From contig JAHQIY010000024.1 in NCBI GenBank assembly GCA_019054805.1, positions 124,001-188,000 on the forward strand: a stretch of 64,000 bases of DNA, written 5' to 3'. The notes beneath the pieces are model-generated. The model was given only the letters and a program-made list of their open reading frames with translations, searched no databases and was not told the DNA's origin. Position numbers and translations under genes: made by a program. This DNA comes from Brachionus manjavacas. Taxonomy: Eukaryota; Rotifera; Eurotatoria; Ploima; Brachionidae. This document shows, piece by piece, positions 43,601-55,688 of the stretch (positions are counted from its first letter, which is position 1; each line of letters starts with the position of its first letter).

Positions 43601-46600
43601 TTTGGATAGCGACCACATGAATACATGTTTCTGTCATCTTCGGGTATCAAATCAACATCATGAAAGCAATAACAATTGTAATTGTCTTGTTCAAAAGCGT
43701 AAATAAATGCAGCATTCATCACAATCGCTTTGTTAAATGTTCCATTGCCAATCTTTTAGTCTGAGCTTTATCAAATTCATCTATTTTAAAACAGGAAAAA
43801 CTCTTACTTGCTCGGACACAAAAATTTTGTAGTCAAGCTGTTGTCGCTGCAGAATGGGATGAAGATACGAAAGCAAAGTGAACAGATGATCCTTTCGGTC
43901 TCTGTAAGGTATAATTATGGCTACCTTTGAAATTTAATTTAATCATAAAAAGTAATTTAAAAATAAAAATTGGACTCGCGTTTGCAATTTATTATGACAA
44001 AAAACATTTACAAAATTTGTTTGGATTTATATTACATTAATTTTAGCCTTTTTTTGTATTAAATTAAATTTATAAGATAAAAATTACATTTTACTAAGAA
44101 TACTACTTAAAACAAGCTAATAGAATTGTAAAAAATAAATTTAAACTAAAACAATTTGTTAATTTTAGGACACAATTTTTTTCGTTTTGGGAAGCAAAAT
44201 TTTCACTCTTTGACAAATTAAAATTTTTTTGGCTATTATTCTTGAAAATTATGGTAATTGAATCAGCATCAATATCCGAAAATGAATTGTAGCTTATGCT
44301 CAGCTGATTTTCATCATTGTTGATTATAAATGGAAAGGTTTTTCGATATGCGGGTTTTTTACTAGTGGACAAAGAAATCGCTGTAGAGCTCATAACTATT
44401 TGAGAAGTTTTAGAAACAGGAAAAGTAGTTGGAAAAGTAGAAGTATGGGTAATTGTGGAAGTATCAGTGGTTGACTTAGTGGAAGGCTCCAAGTCTTCAG
44501 TAAGATTAAAATTATTGAATTCTTCGAAAACAGCTCTAATGGCATTGGCTATCGGGAACGCACCCTCATCACAAAATTGACCTGTGTAATCATCAAAATC
44601 TAAATTAAAAAATTTTATCAAAAATTTGACAGACTGGCTTAGCGTACCTAGAGTCCAAAGCATGGTGCCTCCTAGTGACATCGTAAATGCCCATTTTACT
44701 TTTAAAGCTATACTCCTTTGGTTATCAAAGCCTACCCACTGGTCTGCATGAGTGGCATAGACCGACTGCTGCTTATCATCCCAATGCTTTTTCCAATTTT
44801 CTTCCTTTATCTTTTCACATATTTCAAAGTAAGAGTAAATTCCCTCTTCCTTGGTGTAAGCACCGGCAATGCCACCTTTCAGAACTGGTGAACCAACTTT
44901 TATAGCAGTTTCATTTTTTAAAGTAAAAGAGCGCCCTAAACACAAAATAAATGGATTAAGTCAAGCGATTCAAACAAATTATACACACCATATGCAGCTA
45001 GACCAAAGTTGATTTTTTCCCGGGGACAACCTTGTGATATCCAGTAGTTAATTGAAAAATTTGCATTTTTCCAATTGTAATACGATTGATTTTGATCGTA
45101 ATAATTCATGTCACGTCCGTACAATGGACTATTCAAACCAGTCTCATTGTCCCATGTTCCGTGATAATCATAAGTCATAATACTTATCTAAATATTAATT
45201 AGAAATCAAATAAACCTAATCTGAAATCAATTCTTAATAGAAATCTTATTCAGGGCAATAGAGACTTTTGTTAGAATAAAAAATTTTTCATTGACTTGTA
45301 AGATTTTACAAGAAGCGATCATGATCTAAACAAACTTGATTTTTTTCTAAAACAAAGAATCCTAGTCGGTTCATATAAGATCTTACGAGTCGAAAATTTT
45401 TTTAAAAATAAAAACATAAGTCTCATATCTTATTGATCCTTTAAGATTTTTACCAAGAATTGTTTTCTGGCCTAGATAAATTACATAGTCGAGTTTGCGA
45501 CATAGATTGTCCACTATGTAGCCATTATCAATTTTTGCAGGATCTGCAGCCACTGCAGATGTGACCAGCAATTTTCTTTTTCCACTCAGTTCTACCTCAT
45601 AGTTGACAGCTTCGCGGAAATCATTAATCAAATAATTGAAATTTTGCTTTGACAATTGATCAGCGCCTCTGTCTACTTCGCCAGGAAATTCCCAGTCCAA
45701 ATCAATGCCATCAAAATTCCACTCTCTTAGCAGCTTGATTGTGTTGTTGATGAACTTTGATCGATTGAGGGCGCTTCTGGTCGCCATGTTGAAACCATCG
45801 CTTTTGGCCGACCAGCCGCCAACAGCAAGCAAAATTTTAAGAAAGGGGTTTCTTCTCTTTAAGCTGTACAGCCTAATGAACAGAGGCATTTTGTTTTTTT
45901 CCGTCCAGTTCATGTCATGTTCTTCGGTAGGCACTAGGTCCAGAGTTTTGGAATCAATTTTGGCAAATGCATAGTGAATGTGGGTGCAAATGTCCGCATC
46001 GATTTGGTCCGGGTAAAGAGGAGGTTCAAGCTCACGGTATGGGGCCCAATTGGCAAAGTAACAAATTCTTCTTTGTAATGGCTTTTCCATTAAATGGACC
46101 AAGCCGATTAGACTGACCAGCAAGAAATACTTAAACATGTTAAATCGAATATTTAGTAGAAAAATTTATGCATATCTAGAAAATAAAATAAGCTTGAGTT
46201 TCAGATAGAATAGGGGGAAAATTTGGCAAATAAACAAAAATGGTCTTAGCATGGAGCTTGGTTTATCGGCCATTTGTCATTTTCGAAATTTAAAACCTAT
46301 TCATATGAATGTATTTGCGAATGGTAAACATAAACAAATCTGATCAAACAATGGTTCGCAAAATTTCCTTTTTCTAGGTTCATTAGAGAAGAAAGAATAG
46401 AAAGATGCAAGACCATGCTAGTTTGGATACAGTGTACAGAATTTGACCTATAAAATAAAACAATTTATCAAGGGCGCTTACCTAATCTAAATAGAGGAAA
46501 AATAGACCATGTGCGGAATTTTAAAAATTTTCAATTGAATACTTCTCATTGTGTTTTGGGGCTTTATTTAAAGCAAATATTTGGCTAAGGAATTAATTGT

Positions 46601-49600
46601 TCAATGGGTTTTAGAAACTAATTGGAAAAGATAGAAAAATTTTCTCCCAAATACCTCAAATTAACGCATATTAAAAATTGTTAGATTAGATAATTAGATT
46701 GGTTCGAATTGAATTTGCTAAAAAGACTAGACTTGGATTAGACCTAAAGTTTAAGATGTCATTATTTGATTAAACCTGGGGATACGTTCTAGTAGACATT
46801 CGACTCATCAATGTATATTAAGAATTGAAATTGATATTTGTAATGGATTAGGCTGACAATGGATTTTCAATATGAAAATATAAAGTAAAACTATATAAAA
46901 TTTATTCAGAAAAATTTTATTTTGAATTTGTACTGCACGGTGATTTTGGTATTTGATAGATTATTTTTTTAGTTTTATTCTTCTTTTTTTTGATGATTAA
47001 GTTGAAAATAAAAGATTAAAAAAATCCTTAACTAGCTTTTTTTTGTCTAAAATTAACCATGAAAAATAAATCTAGATCATATTAAAAAAACTTATTCAAT
47101 AATACTTTAGTAGGGCAATTATTGAAAAGATTAGATTTTTTATAATTTAAGATAATGGTTACTCAAATAATGGTTTATAATCCTATTTATCCGCGAGCAA
47201 ATCCAAGGAATAATACACAAATTGTTTACTTACTTTGTGTCTAGCTTGGCAATTTTTGGGCGACCAATAACCACCAAATTTTACTTGGGCGTTCTCGATC
47301 TCCATTTTGCTAAACAGAGCCTTGTTCGCTTTTTTTTCTTCTATTTTCACACGGCCATCTTAAAATGCAAAAAGTCTCACATCTTCTATTCTAAATGCTC
47401 ACAAAAAATTGCTTAAGTGTCCTTTGAAACCCTAATTTTCACTGTCGGGTTCTTCCCATTAAAACAATTTTTATTAAAATAAAATCAAAATTTAAATTTA
47501 TTTGAATTAAAGCCACCTAACTTGAGGAAGTTTTTTTATGTTTAATCATTAAATAATTATTTTACACTAGAAGTCGAAGAAATCGATCATGAAAATATCA
47601 ATTCAAGTTGACAATTATGAAGTTTTTTAATTTTTATGGAGAAGTATTTAAATGCTATGTATTTTTTTAAAACTTTTTATGTAAATGTTGCAAATAATCT
47701 GGAAAATATCTAAAATAATAATTAATTTTATAGAAATTGAATTAATCGCTTTGTTTTATCTGAAGCTCTGTCAAAATATAAAATAGGTAATTGAAGAAAA
47801 TAGTCAAAAAAATAATATTTCAACTTATTTTTAGCCGATATTTGCAAAAATCTTTTAGGTATCAATTAAATTTAAATATTGTCATGAATACATCAACACG
47901 AAGTAAAATTCCATCAAAAAGCTTTAAAAAATAATAAAATATCTTAAGTAATTTGATAATTTGCTCAAATAATTTCTCATTGATTTTCTGTACTCTAAAC
48001 TTTTGTCATTGAATATTCTTTAATAATTTAAATAATTTGATTACTATTCAAATTATTTAAAAGTGACTAATCTTCCAAAATAAATATATCAATTTTGTTA
48101 GCTCTTTTGCATCGAAGAGTTGACCCATCTATTTAGTTCGATGAGCTAATAGGTTTAGCCTCTTATTCCCAATATATCACCCTTTTAGGCTTTAAAAATT
48201 TGGTTATGAGATATTTTTAGATGAGTTTTTTTCTCGAATTAAAGGTTTTGTGAAGTTCAGTACCAAAGAACAGAACAAAGTATTAAAAAATTTGATAAAT
48301 TTTTATCTAAAAGTTTAAAATAAATTCTGTAAATGCAGCAAGGTGCAACATTCAAAGTTGTATCAACTGTAAAAGTCTGCTAATGGTGTGCAGAATCTCT
48401 GCAAAATGCACTACGCTCGATTATATTGAAATTTAATTTCTGCATAACTCTGCAAATTTAGCAGGCTTTGATATTTGATGCAACTTTGAAAATTGCACAA
48501 TGTTGCATTTACAGAACTAAGTTTAAACCTCTAGAAAAAAAGTTATTCAATTTTTTTACATTTTTTCTGTTCTTTTTTTCATTTTGTACTGAATTTCACA
48601 AAACCGAATAAATTTTAAATATAATTTTTTTTATAATGTTGTAAAGTAATTCGTTAAAGAGTTAATAAAGTTCAATCAAAAATTGTATATAATTGACTGA
48701 TCTTTTTTTCCTTTAAATAAAAGACAAACTTAAGGATAATTTTTTTAATTTTATTCCATAATAAAGTTTATTAAGTGGTAAATAGGTTTATACGGATTAA
48801 TTTTGGGGTAAAATTGATGATTTTTTTTAAAATATATCGTGAAATAACCCCTTAGATAAACTTTTTTTTAAATTAATTTTTTTTAAATAGAATTTTATGG
48901 CCTGTTCCTTAAAGGGAAAAAAAGTCAGTCGACTGTATACAATTTGTACCATTTTTGATTAAAATTTCTTGCAACAAAAAATTTGATCTAAAATATGGGA
49001 CTTTAAATTTTGCTAGCAAAGTAATTAAAGTTATTAGAATTTAAATTTTAAATATCTGAAAAGAATAAACAAAATTTCTCGGCAATTTGAAGTTTCAAAT
49101 CAAATTTTAAGATCAAAAAAATCATTTAAAATTTTAAAAATTTAATGATTTTGATAATTTTTAAGAAATAAATACTAAACATTACTTGACATGTTAAATC
49201 TAATAATGATTCATTATCAAATTAACATCAAAATAAATGATCTGTAATTTATTTAACAAAAACAATCAACAATTTAAAAAATTTAGGTTAAGTTAATTCA
49301 AAAATTCAAATTTATAACTTTTACATTTACTAATTAAACTTGAATAATGTTATTTTTCCACTTAAATAAACTATAATTTTTAAAACAGTAATTTTTTTGT
49401 CTTTAAAAGTAAGTTTTCATTAAAATCAATTAAAATATTTTAACTTATTAAAGTTCGATCAAGAAGGACATTTTAAAATTTTAAAAATGCTTTGAAAAAA
49501 ATCTGTCTCTTTTTTGATCTTGATCTCAAACTTCAATTTGCCAATTTTTCTTAAATTGTCCTTATAAAAAATTTAATTTTGACTTTAGTGCTACAAAATT

Positions 49601-50627
49601 TAGAACGGCAAATAAAACTAAAATTTAAAAATTTTTATATTTTTTTTAAATTTAAATTAAAATATATTTCAACTTGAAAAAATAGAATAAAAAAATATTT
49701 ACAAAGTACTGGTGGCTGAGGATCGCATAAAGAAAGATTGGTCTTTTGATATAATTTGTTCCTCTGGTATTTATTCATTAAAGCATCGACATCTCTAAAT
49801 GGCAAGTTGTTTTTTATAAAACTGGATCTGTTTTTAAAATGCTTTAATGTTTCGTTTATCAAATTCATTCTGTCCAATTTGGCAAACTGCTTATAATTTT
49901 GTTCGCGCAAACTCGAATATTCAGCATTCAAAGTGTGCAAAAGATTTAAAAGAACTGGCTTAAGGCAATTTGATGTGGTTTCATTAGAAAATCGATTGAC
50001 TTGCTGGTCGATGGTGGTCAAAATTTTTGTCAAATTAGAAATATCTAAATTTTCGTTGTAGATTAAATTGTTGAAAAAACTCGACTTGAAAATTGGTTGA
50101 CATTTGCTAAAGTTTTGATGTGACACAAAAACCGAGTGGTCCAAGTTTTCCATATAACTCGAAAACACCTTGATGTTTTCATCATATTTTTTCAGCGCTA
50201 TCCAAACTTGAATGGGCAACACATGTTTTTCCTTAAGCATTTTATCTATACTCAAATCCATGAGCCTTAATTCTTCTTGCATTAGCTTTATTTGATTAAA
50301 ATTTGAACTGCTTGTTGAACTGTGCATTACTAAAATTTGGGACAGGGTTATTATGGTGACAAATAAAAAGAAGATAAACAACAGGAGAGAATGTATTTCG
50401 CGCCGTTTTTGCATCTGACCGGCCCGCAATGAATTGATACCTGATTCAGAATCAGCTGCATTTTGGTACTTTATTAACACAAGCCGATCATCTGATCGCG
50501 GATGGTACTTTAAAAATGAGCCACCTTCAACAGACTGCTGCAAAAAATCTTCATAAGACCGCAATTCTGATAGATCGGCGTCTTTTTTTTTCTCATCACC
50601 GTTCTCACTAGACGAAAATAATTTCAT
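40687..50627 (-). CDS. Beta-1,4-N-acetylgalactosaminyl/galactosyltransferase, GT7, 574 aa
   Basis: Seven exons: 49703-50627, 47234-47358, 43808-43924, 43565-43752, 41078-41172, 40893-41022, 40687-40831; 575 codons with consistent phases. A type II Golgi enzyme: cytosolic tail about 78 aa, TM anchor near residues 79-101 (LLLFIFFLFVTIITLSQ), long Asn-glycosylatable stem, then the GT7 domain. Motifs: CDPQPP, VKFGGYWSPKNC, VAIIIPYRDR, LQRQQLDYKIFV, NGTFNKA, metal-binding FHDVDLIPEDD, HMSIGVDE, IGGVLILKTEH, YWGWGAEDDD, and GRYTMMKH. Leu (41154-41156) takes the place of the Tyr before (F)GGV in vertebrate B4GALT1; Leu or Ile there favours UDP-GalNAc, as in invertebrate beta4GalNAcT (bre-4 type). 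Intron 2 (43925-47233) contains the whole of chitinase B on the same strand. Confidence 0.92.
41173..43564 (-). other. GT7 gene intron 4, 2.4 kb
   Basis: Donor TACGT|GTAAAT at 43564, acceptor TTCAAAG| at 41173. It is A/T-rich, with a short (AAT)n at about 42826-42843. I saw no gene or repeat boundary. Confidence 0.6.
44103..46138 (-). CDS. Chitinase B, GH18, nested in the GT7 intron, 545 aa
   Basis: Four exons: 45485-46138, 44989-45187, 44648-44935, 44103-44599; 546 codons. Signal peptide at residues 1-16 (FKYFLLVSLIGLVHL), then RICYFANWAPYR. Catalytic motif DGIDLDWE with Glu150; LLAVGGWS, MTYDYHGTW, FGLAAYG, DQWVGFDN and TMLWTLG complete the GH18 barrel. Exon 1 must end at TAT|GTAATT, joining KLDY to ISIMTYDYHG; reading on gives a spurious tail. 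The last exon adds YTGQFC, a Thr/Ser-rich region of about 100 residues with likely O-glycosylation, and ends in a hydrophobic run (LNLFFTILLACF), suggesting a GPI anchor. There is no chitin-binding domain. It differs in intron positions from chitinase A, so the two are not recent duplicates. Confidence 0.92.
46139..47233. other. Region between chitinase B start and GT7 exon 2
   Basis: 1.1 kb of GT7 intron 2 lying upstream of chitinase B, so it must also carry the chitinase B promoter. It is A/T-rich; no motif stands out. Confidence 0.5.
47359..49702 (-). other. GT7 gene intron 1, 2.3 kb, carries a MITE
   Basis: Donor CTTT|GTAAAT at 49702, acceptor TTTTAAG| at 47359. It contains the foldback element at 48244-48604; otherwise A/T-rich without genes. 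Confidence 0.7.
48244..48604. mobile_element. Second foldback MITE, related to 22498-22839
   Basis: About 361 bp, ends in inverted repeats: GGTTTTGTGAAGTTCAGTAC on the left; the right end, reverse-complemented, reads GGTTTTGTGAAATTCAGTAC. Both continue to AAGAACAGAA. Flanks CGAATTAAA and CGAATAAAT are near-identical 9-mers, consistent with a decayed target duplication. The interior shares TGCAGA/TCTGCA-rich words (CTCTGCAAAATGCAC, TTCTGCATAACTCTGCA) and ACAGAACTAA with the element in UBR4 intron 4. It has no coding capacity. Confidence 0.75.
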
Positions 50628-53600
50628 TTTTTCCCAACAAAAAAATCAATTCATTTTTGAATTAGCACCTGAAATTTAGTTTCATTACTTTTTCTAAAAT
50701 TCTAAAATTTAAACCAGATATCTATGAAAATAATTTATTAAAATATAATGTCATTTCTTTAAATATTGATTTGAAAATAGAAAAAAAAAAAACTCCAGAT
50801 ATTTTATTGATTTTTAAGATATTGTTTAAAAATTTGTAATTATAAAAAAAAAACGAAATTTAAATCGAAATAAATTCAATTTTTGGCTGTTTATAGCAAG
50901 GCGTATTTATTTCACCTGATTTCCGGTTATGAATTATTAAATCAACTAATTAGAATTTTTTTTTATTATTGCCTACAGAAAAATGATTAAAATTATAAAT
51001 AGAAGTAATCTCTGTTACAAAAAAATCCTGATATATGCGTTTCAGTATTTGAAATTTATTTAGATTATGATAATTGAAGTATTTTGAGGAAAGATTCTTG
51101 AAATGGATTTTCTTACAAAATGAATTATAACAATTCTGGATTTAATTACTTGGTTTTTATCATAATTTTGCATTTTTCTTCCAAGTAAAACGGCTTCGTG
51201 CCTCTTTAATTAATTATTGATTTTTAATTATGCAAAAAGATGAATTACAATTTGATTTATGATTTCAAATTATTATTTTTTTGCAATAGGCCCAAAAATA
51301 TACTTCTTAAACAAATAATCTAGAAAAAAACCTAAAAATCGCATGTCAGAAAACTGCTGTCATACCTCGTCAGATCGACAAGGCTAAATTGGGAAAATTT
51401 TGATTTTAAAAATAAAAAAAAAATTAATTTTTTTTATTCACACTTAAGTGATCTGAAAATTCCTGCACCCATAATCAAACTCTAATATTATATTCTATGA
51501 TTATATTTGTTTGGCGGCAAAAAATGTTCAAAAATGTTCAAAAATTTATTTTTTAAATGGCACAATTATGAGATTAAATTAGACTATTAAGGAAGAGAAT
51601 AAGAAATAATTTGATAACTTTACAGTAGTTCAGTTAAGACCGAAGATAAAAACCTATTATTTTCAATTATAATTTTTGTTACATAAGGTGTGAATTTTTA
51701 ATTTACTAGAATTTGTTGAAATAAATTTTTACACAATTAAAATTTGTGTTGGATTTCAGTCCCATGATGCGAGCATAGGTCCTATAATGGTCTATTAACT
51801 TGTGTGGTATTTTGGGTAAAAATGTTAAGTTTAATTTGAATTATAGACCGTGAAGTATCGACAAATTTTTAGAGTACAAGGATCAGATTATAAATCTTAA
51901 ATAATAAGAAATCCTAGCTGAATAACATTACCCTGTACAATTAATCATAGTCTTAGTCGATTTATACTTAATTTAAATGCAAATATTTTATATAATTTAA
52001 GAATAAAAAATCTTAAAAAAAATAAAATTTTATAAATATCTAGTATATAATAATATATTTAAATTTTATTTTTGAAAAAAAAAACGATAAAAAAGCTTAG
52101 ATTTACAATTAGATAAAAAGAAAATAAAGTTAATTTAATTAATTTTTTTTTAATTTCTCATAATTTCATTCATTTTTAAAAATAAGGCTCTTCAATATTT
52201 TTTGTACAAAAATTATCACTATCTATTATTGTTTTGATTAATCATTTTTAATTTTTGCATTCCAAAATTACCATAACAAATTAAAAGAAATTTTTACCGT
52301 CCTTTTAAAAAGATAAGAGTAAATGAGCAAAAGTATGGAGTAATGGAGCAAAATTGAAGAATAGATTTTTTCACCCTCAGCGGGTTTTGAACTCTCGATC
52401 CTGTAGTGTCTCTTAAGTGACCCTTAAGTGTCCTTTATTAATTTGTTAATCAAATATTTTTGTGTCTTCCAAAACTATGCAAATGATTTGTGTATTTATT
52501 TTAATGTTTTCTAATTGTATGTACATTTCAGAGAGAATGCAGAGTTTTTCAGAAGCTGAATTTAGATTAAATAAAATTATTTTCAGTATTTTATTTTTTA
52601 CGGAAGCTTCAGAATAGATTTTTTTGCCATTTTTCAAGGTTGTGAAAAAGTAAAATCATCCCGTTTTTTCACGAAAAAATGATCTCCCTTTGGTAAATTT
52701 AAAAGTATACTTTTTTCTTAATTAGATTTTTACATAAAACTTTTGCTTTGAAATTTAAATTGATTATTTTTGAATAAAAAATTTTTTTAATTAAACAATG
52801 TCTGAATCCATCAAAAAATAGTGTTGAATTCTTATCAAGCAATTATGGTATCATTCAGCAAAACAAATCGCACAAAACAGCGATCGTAAATGGGGATAGT
52901 TATGGATTGAAAAATGACAATAAAAATTCAACAAGATACGTTTGTATCAATTCATTCTATGCAAGTTTGACTCTAAAAGGAGACTAAGTTTAAGGTTATG
53001 AGCGTAAAATGGCATCAATAAATAGCGTGTATCAAAAATTGACCGGAAATAGCAGAAGCAAGTTTTATCAGTAAAATTTGAACTGAAGAAAATAAAAGAA
53101 AAAATTGGATTTTTTGTACAAATATTCAAGTAATTCTAATTATAATTAAAATATTCTAATTAAAATCTTTTAATTTTAAATTACTATTAAATTACGAATT
53201 TAAAAAATGTACATATAATTGTTTTAATAATTTTTTATTTTATATTTTTGAAAAAATACGGGATGATTTAACTTCAAGTTGTTCAAACTACGAATGCCAA
53301 CAAAGTATAGAAAAAATGAAAATCTAATCTTGAGAAATTCATTAATTTGTTTGCTGGAAAACAAGTCTATTAATAACCTAAATAAAAATTTAAAATAGTT
53401 TAGTTGCGTATAATTTTTTAACTTTTTAAAACGTTTTTATTGCTTTTTAGAAAATATTCAATTTTTAATTTTGTAATTTTATTTTCGGACACCCCTAGAA
53501 CAACTTTTTCAGCTAAAAGTTTCAATTCAATAGAAAAGACTAGTGTCATACCCATTTAATGGGTCGATTGAATCCATTTATTAATTAATAATAAAAAAGT

Positions 53601-53670
53601 TTAAAATTTTAAATTAAATTTTGGAAATAAATTGCAAAATTTTACAAAATACAAGTATATATTATTTTCA
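50628..53670. other. Intergenic desert
   Basis: 3 kb of A/T-rich sequence upstream of the GT7 start. Apart from the T-arm-like sequence at 52371-52435, I see no gene. Small open frames (52446-52637, 52947-53129) look random. Confidence 0.5.
52371..52435 (-). repeat. tRNA T-arm-like fragment (possible SINE)
   Basis: On the minus strand, GGATCGAGAGTTCAAAACCC lies near 52382-52401, in an otherwise A/T-rich stretch. It resembles a tRNA variable loop plus T-arm with a B-box (GTTCAAAAC against GTTCGANTC). It is preceded by CACTTAAGGGTCACTTAAG, which is not a good D-arm. No full cloverleaf can be folded, so a tRNA-derived SINE or a pseudo-tRNA is more likely than a functional tRNA. Confidence 0.3.
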
Positions 53671-54112
53671 ATTCTTCTACAAAAATCAAAAATGATTTGT
53701 CATTGGTTTGCATAATAGCTGTATCATCAGCAAATAGTTTAACAATAAAGTCGTTAAGATAGTTGACAATATCATTGATGGGTATTTAAAAAAGCAAAGG
53801 ATCTAAGACACTCCTTTATGGTACACCAAGCTTCATTTCTTATGGATCCGACTTGCAATCATCAATTTTCACAATTTGAATTCGTTTCTAAAATATTTTT
53901 GTATTACATTTATGGCGGTATCGGAAAAACCATATTTTTTCAACTTTACTAAGAGTAAGCGCGAATCAACGGTACCAAAAGCCTTTTTAAAGTCAATAAA
54001 AAAGGAAGTTTGCGCGATAAGACGCTTACTTCTAATTCATTTAATCTCGAATATAATTTTGCAACTATGGTGCGATCTAAAGCCATGTTGGTTGTCTGAA
54101 ATGATGTTGTTT
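53671..54112 (-). pseudogene. LINE reverse-transcriptase core, broken
   Basis: The minus strand shows successive RT motifs: SDNQHGFRSHHSC (RT2 region), FFIDFKKAFGTVDSRLL (RT3), KYGFSDTAINVIQKYFRNEF, then after a frameshift MKLGVP.RSVLDPLLF (RT4) and INDIVNYL, and KLFADDTAIM (RT5, catalytic FADD). At least one frameshift and four in-frame stops occur. Upstream endonuclease and downstream thumb are absent, so this is an internal fragment. Confidence 0.85.
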
Positions 54113-54386
54113 GTATTCAAATACATTCAAATATGAATCAGTTTTTTGAATAGTTTTGCTACTGGAAAAAAAAAGTGTCAAAAAACTGAGATATTGATTC
54201 AGACCAAAAAAGTAGTGAATTTTTAAAATTCTAATACTCATTGAAATATTAATATAATGCTTTTTAAGGAATTTAGAGCTTTTGGTATTTAATAAAATTT
54301 AAATCAATAAACTAATATTGAAATTTTAACTCAGAAAACATAAATTTTAAAGAAATTTGTCAGCTTTAGTTTAAAAGAAAAATCAT

Positions 54387-54536
54387 TAGACGTAGGGAGA
54401 AACATACCATGGATGAAGTCATGAGGCTCGGTAGAATCGATACGAGGGAATGGTGACCTAACGAAGAACAATCTTCAGTTATGATGAAAACAGAATGGGT
54501 CATACCACCAGATCGGATTAAAAAAAAAAAAAAGAA
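54387..54536 (+). repeat. A-tailed, relatively GC-rich unit (possible SINE)
   Basis: About 135 bp of roughly 45% GC (GACGTAGGGAGAAACATACC...ACCACCAGATCGGATT), standing out from about 22% GC surroundings and ending in a run of 14 A. No open frame. Its layout is that of a short retroposon; family unknown and no target duplication was identified. Confidence 0.35.
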
Positions 54537-55404
54537 AAGAATCTGAGTTACCTTGATTGGGATCTTATGAAGCTTGATTAATCTGGTTAATTTGCTTGAT
54601 TGGATCAGTCTAAAAATCTAACTAGTAGAAAGAAAAAAAAAGGAAGTAAAAAAGAGAAGGAGAAAAAAGAAAAAAAGAAAAAGATAAATTTAAAATTTAA
54701 AATGCAATGCTGATCTAATATATGTAGTATATGAAAGTATGAAGTAGTATACTATTTTTTGATACATCGTTAATATCTTTATCTTTCCAAAATTTCAAAT
54801 TTTTATCTCGAATATTATTCTTCGTTTAAAAACTTATTTCTCACGACTTTATTCTCATGATTGATTGATGAGACTTTGTAGTTAAGTCTTATGCTCAAAT
54901 CTAAAAGTCTCTTAAGAATTAAGAATTAGTATGTTAGGGTATTTTTTTATTTCTTAAAATAGGAGATATATACATTTTTTTCATTTATCGGAACAAAAAA
55001 TTAACAAATAAAATAATAAAAAATAATTTTGTATAAATTGAAAAATTTAATACACAATATAAATTTATTTTGTGAATTTAGAGAAAAAATAAAGATTTTT
55101 TATTAAAATTAATGAATTTTTTAATTTCTAAAATATCTCCATTTTTTCTTCAAAATAATTCAATTTATAAAGATTTTTTAAAGAATCTTGAAAGAATTTA
55201 TAAAATATCTCTTTTAACGTTTTGACTGGTAGAACAGATTAAAAATTTTAAAGAGAATACAGAGAAAAAACAAAGGTTTTTTTTTATCTCTAAAATATCT
55301 CTATTTTTTCTTCAAAATAGGCCAAATTTTAGAGATTTTATAAAGAATCTTTAAAGTAACTACAAAAATTCTCTATATAATGTTTGACTGGGTATATGAA
55401 TGTT

Positions 55405-55530
55405 TTTTTTTTTTTGTTATTGTTATTATTACATACCACAGTTACCATAGATGGGACCCTACTGTTTCCCATCTTCGCAAGTCTAGCTTGCTAGCTTGTT
55501 GTAACTTATATTATTATTATTATTATTAAT
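55405..55530 (-). repeat. Hairpin with (TAA)n and poly(A): retroposon 3' tail, minus strand
   Basis: On the minus strand the unit reads (TAA)n, GAAGATGGGAAACAGTAGGGTCCCATC with a 7-bp stem GATGGGA/TCCCATC (55450-55473), then TAATAATAACAATAAC and a run of A (55401-55415 as T on the plus strand). The combination of stem, TAA-type microsatellite and A-run marks a LINE/SINE 3' end. Confidence 0.45.
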
Positions 55531-55688
55531 ATCGATAGAATTTGAGGAGATTAGACTTGAAATTTATATCTCTGACTACAGCTTACAATTTGAGACACTC
55601 TAAATTAAACTAAAACTTATTAGAAACTTTTATTTAAAGAAATTAATTGTGAGAAAATAAAAAAAATCTGAATTAACTATAAATGATT

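Larger units (their letters stand above)
54113..55688. other. Intergenic region with two retroposon-like tails
   Basis: 1.6 kb downstream of the annexin cluster. It holds an A-tailed unit (54387-54536), a polypurine tract (about 54620-54690) and a minus-strand hairpin-plus-tail unit (55405-55530); otherwise it is A/T-rich. Confidence 0.45.

Noticed and set aside
44936-45178. Separate 80-codon chitinase-like frame
   Set aside because: It is exon 2 of chitinase B read on into its flanking intron, not a separate gene.
47222-47416. 64-codon plus-strand frame
   Set aside because: Antisense to GT7 exon 2 (47234-47358), which encodes VKFGGYWSPKNC.
52371-52435. Functional tRNA gene
   Set aside because: Only a T-arm-like part is visible. 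No acceptor stem pairing or anticodon arm could be drawn, so it is listed only as a possible SINE fragment.
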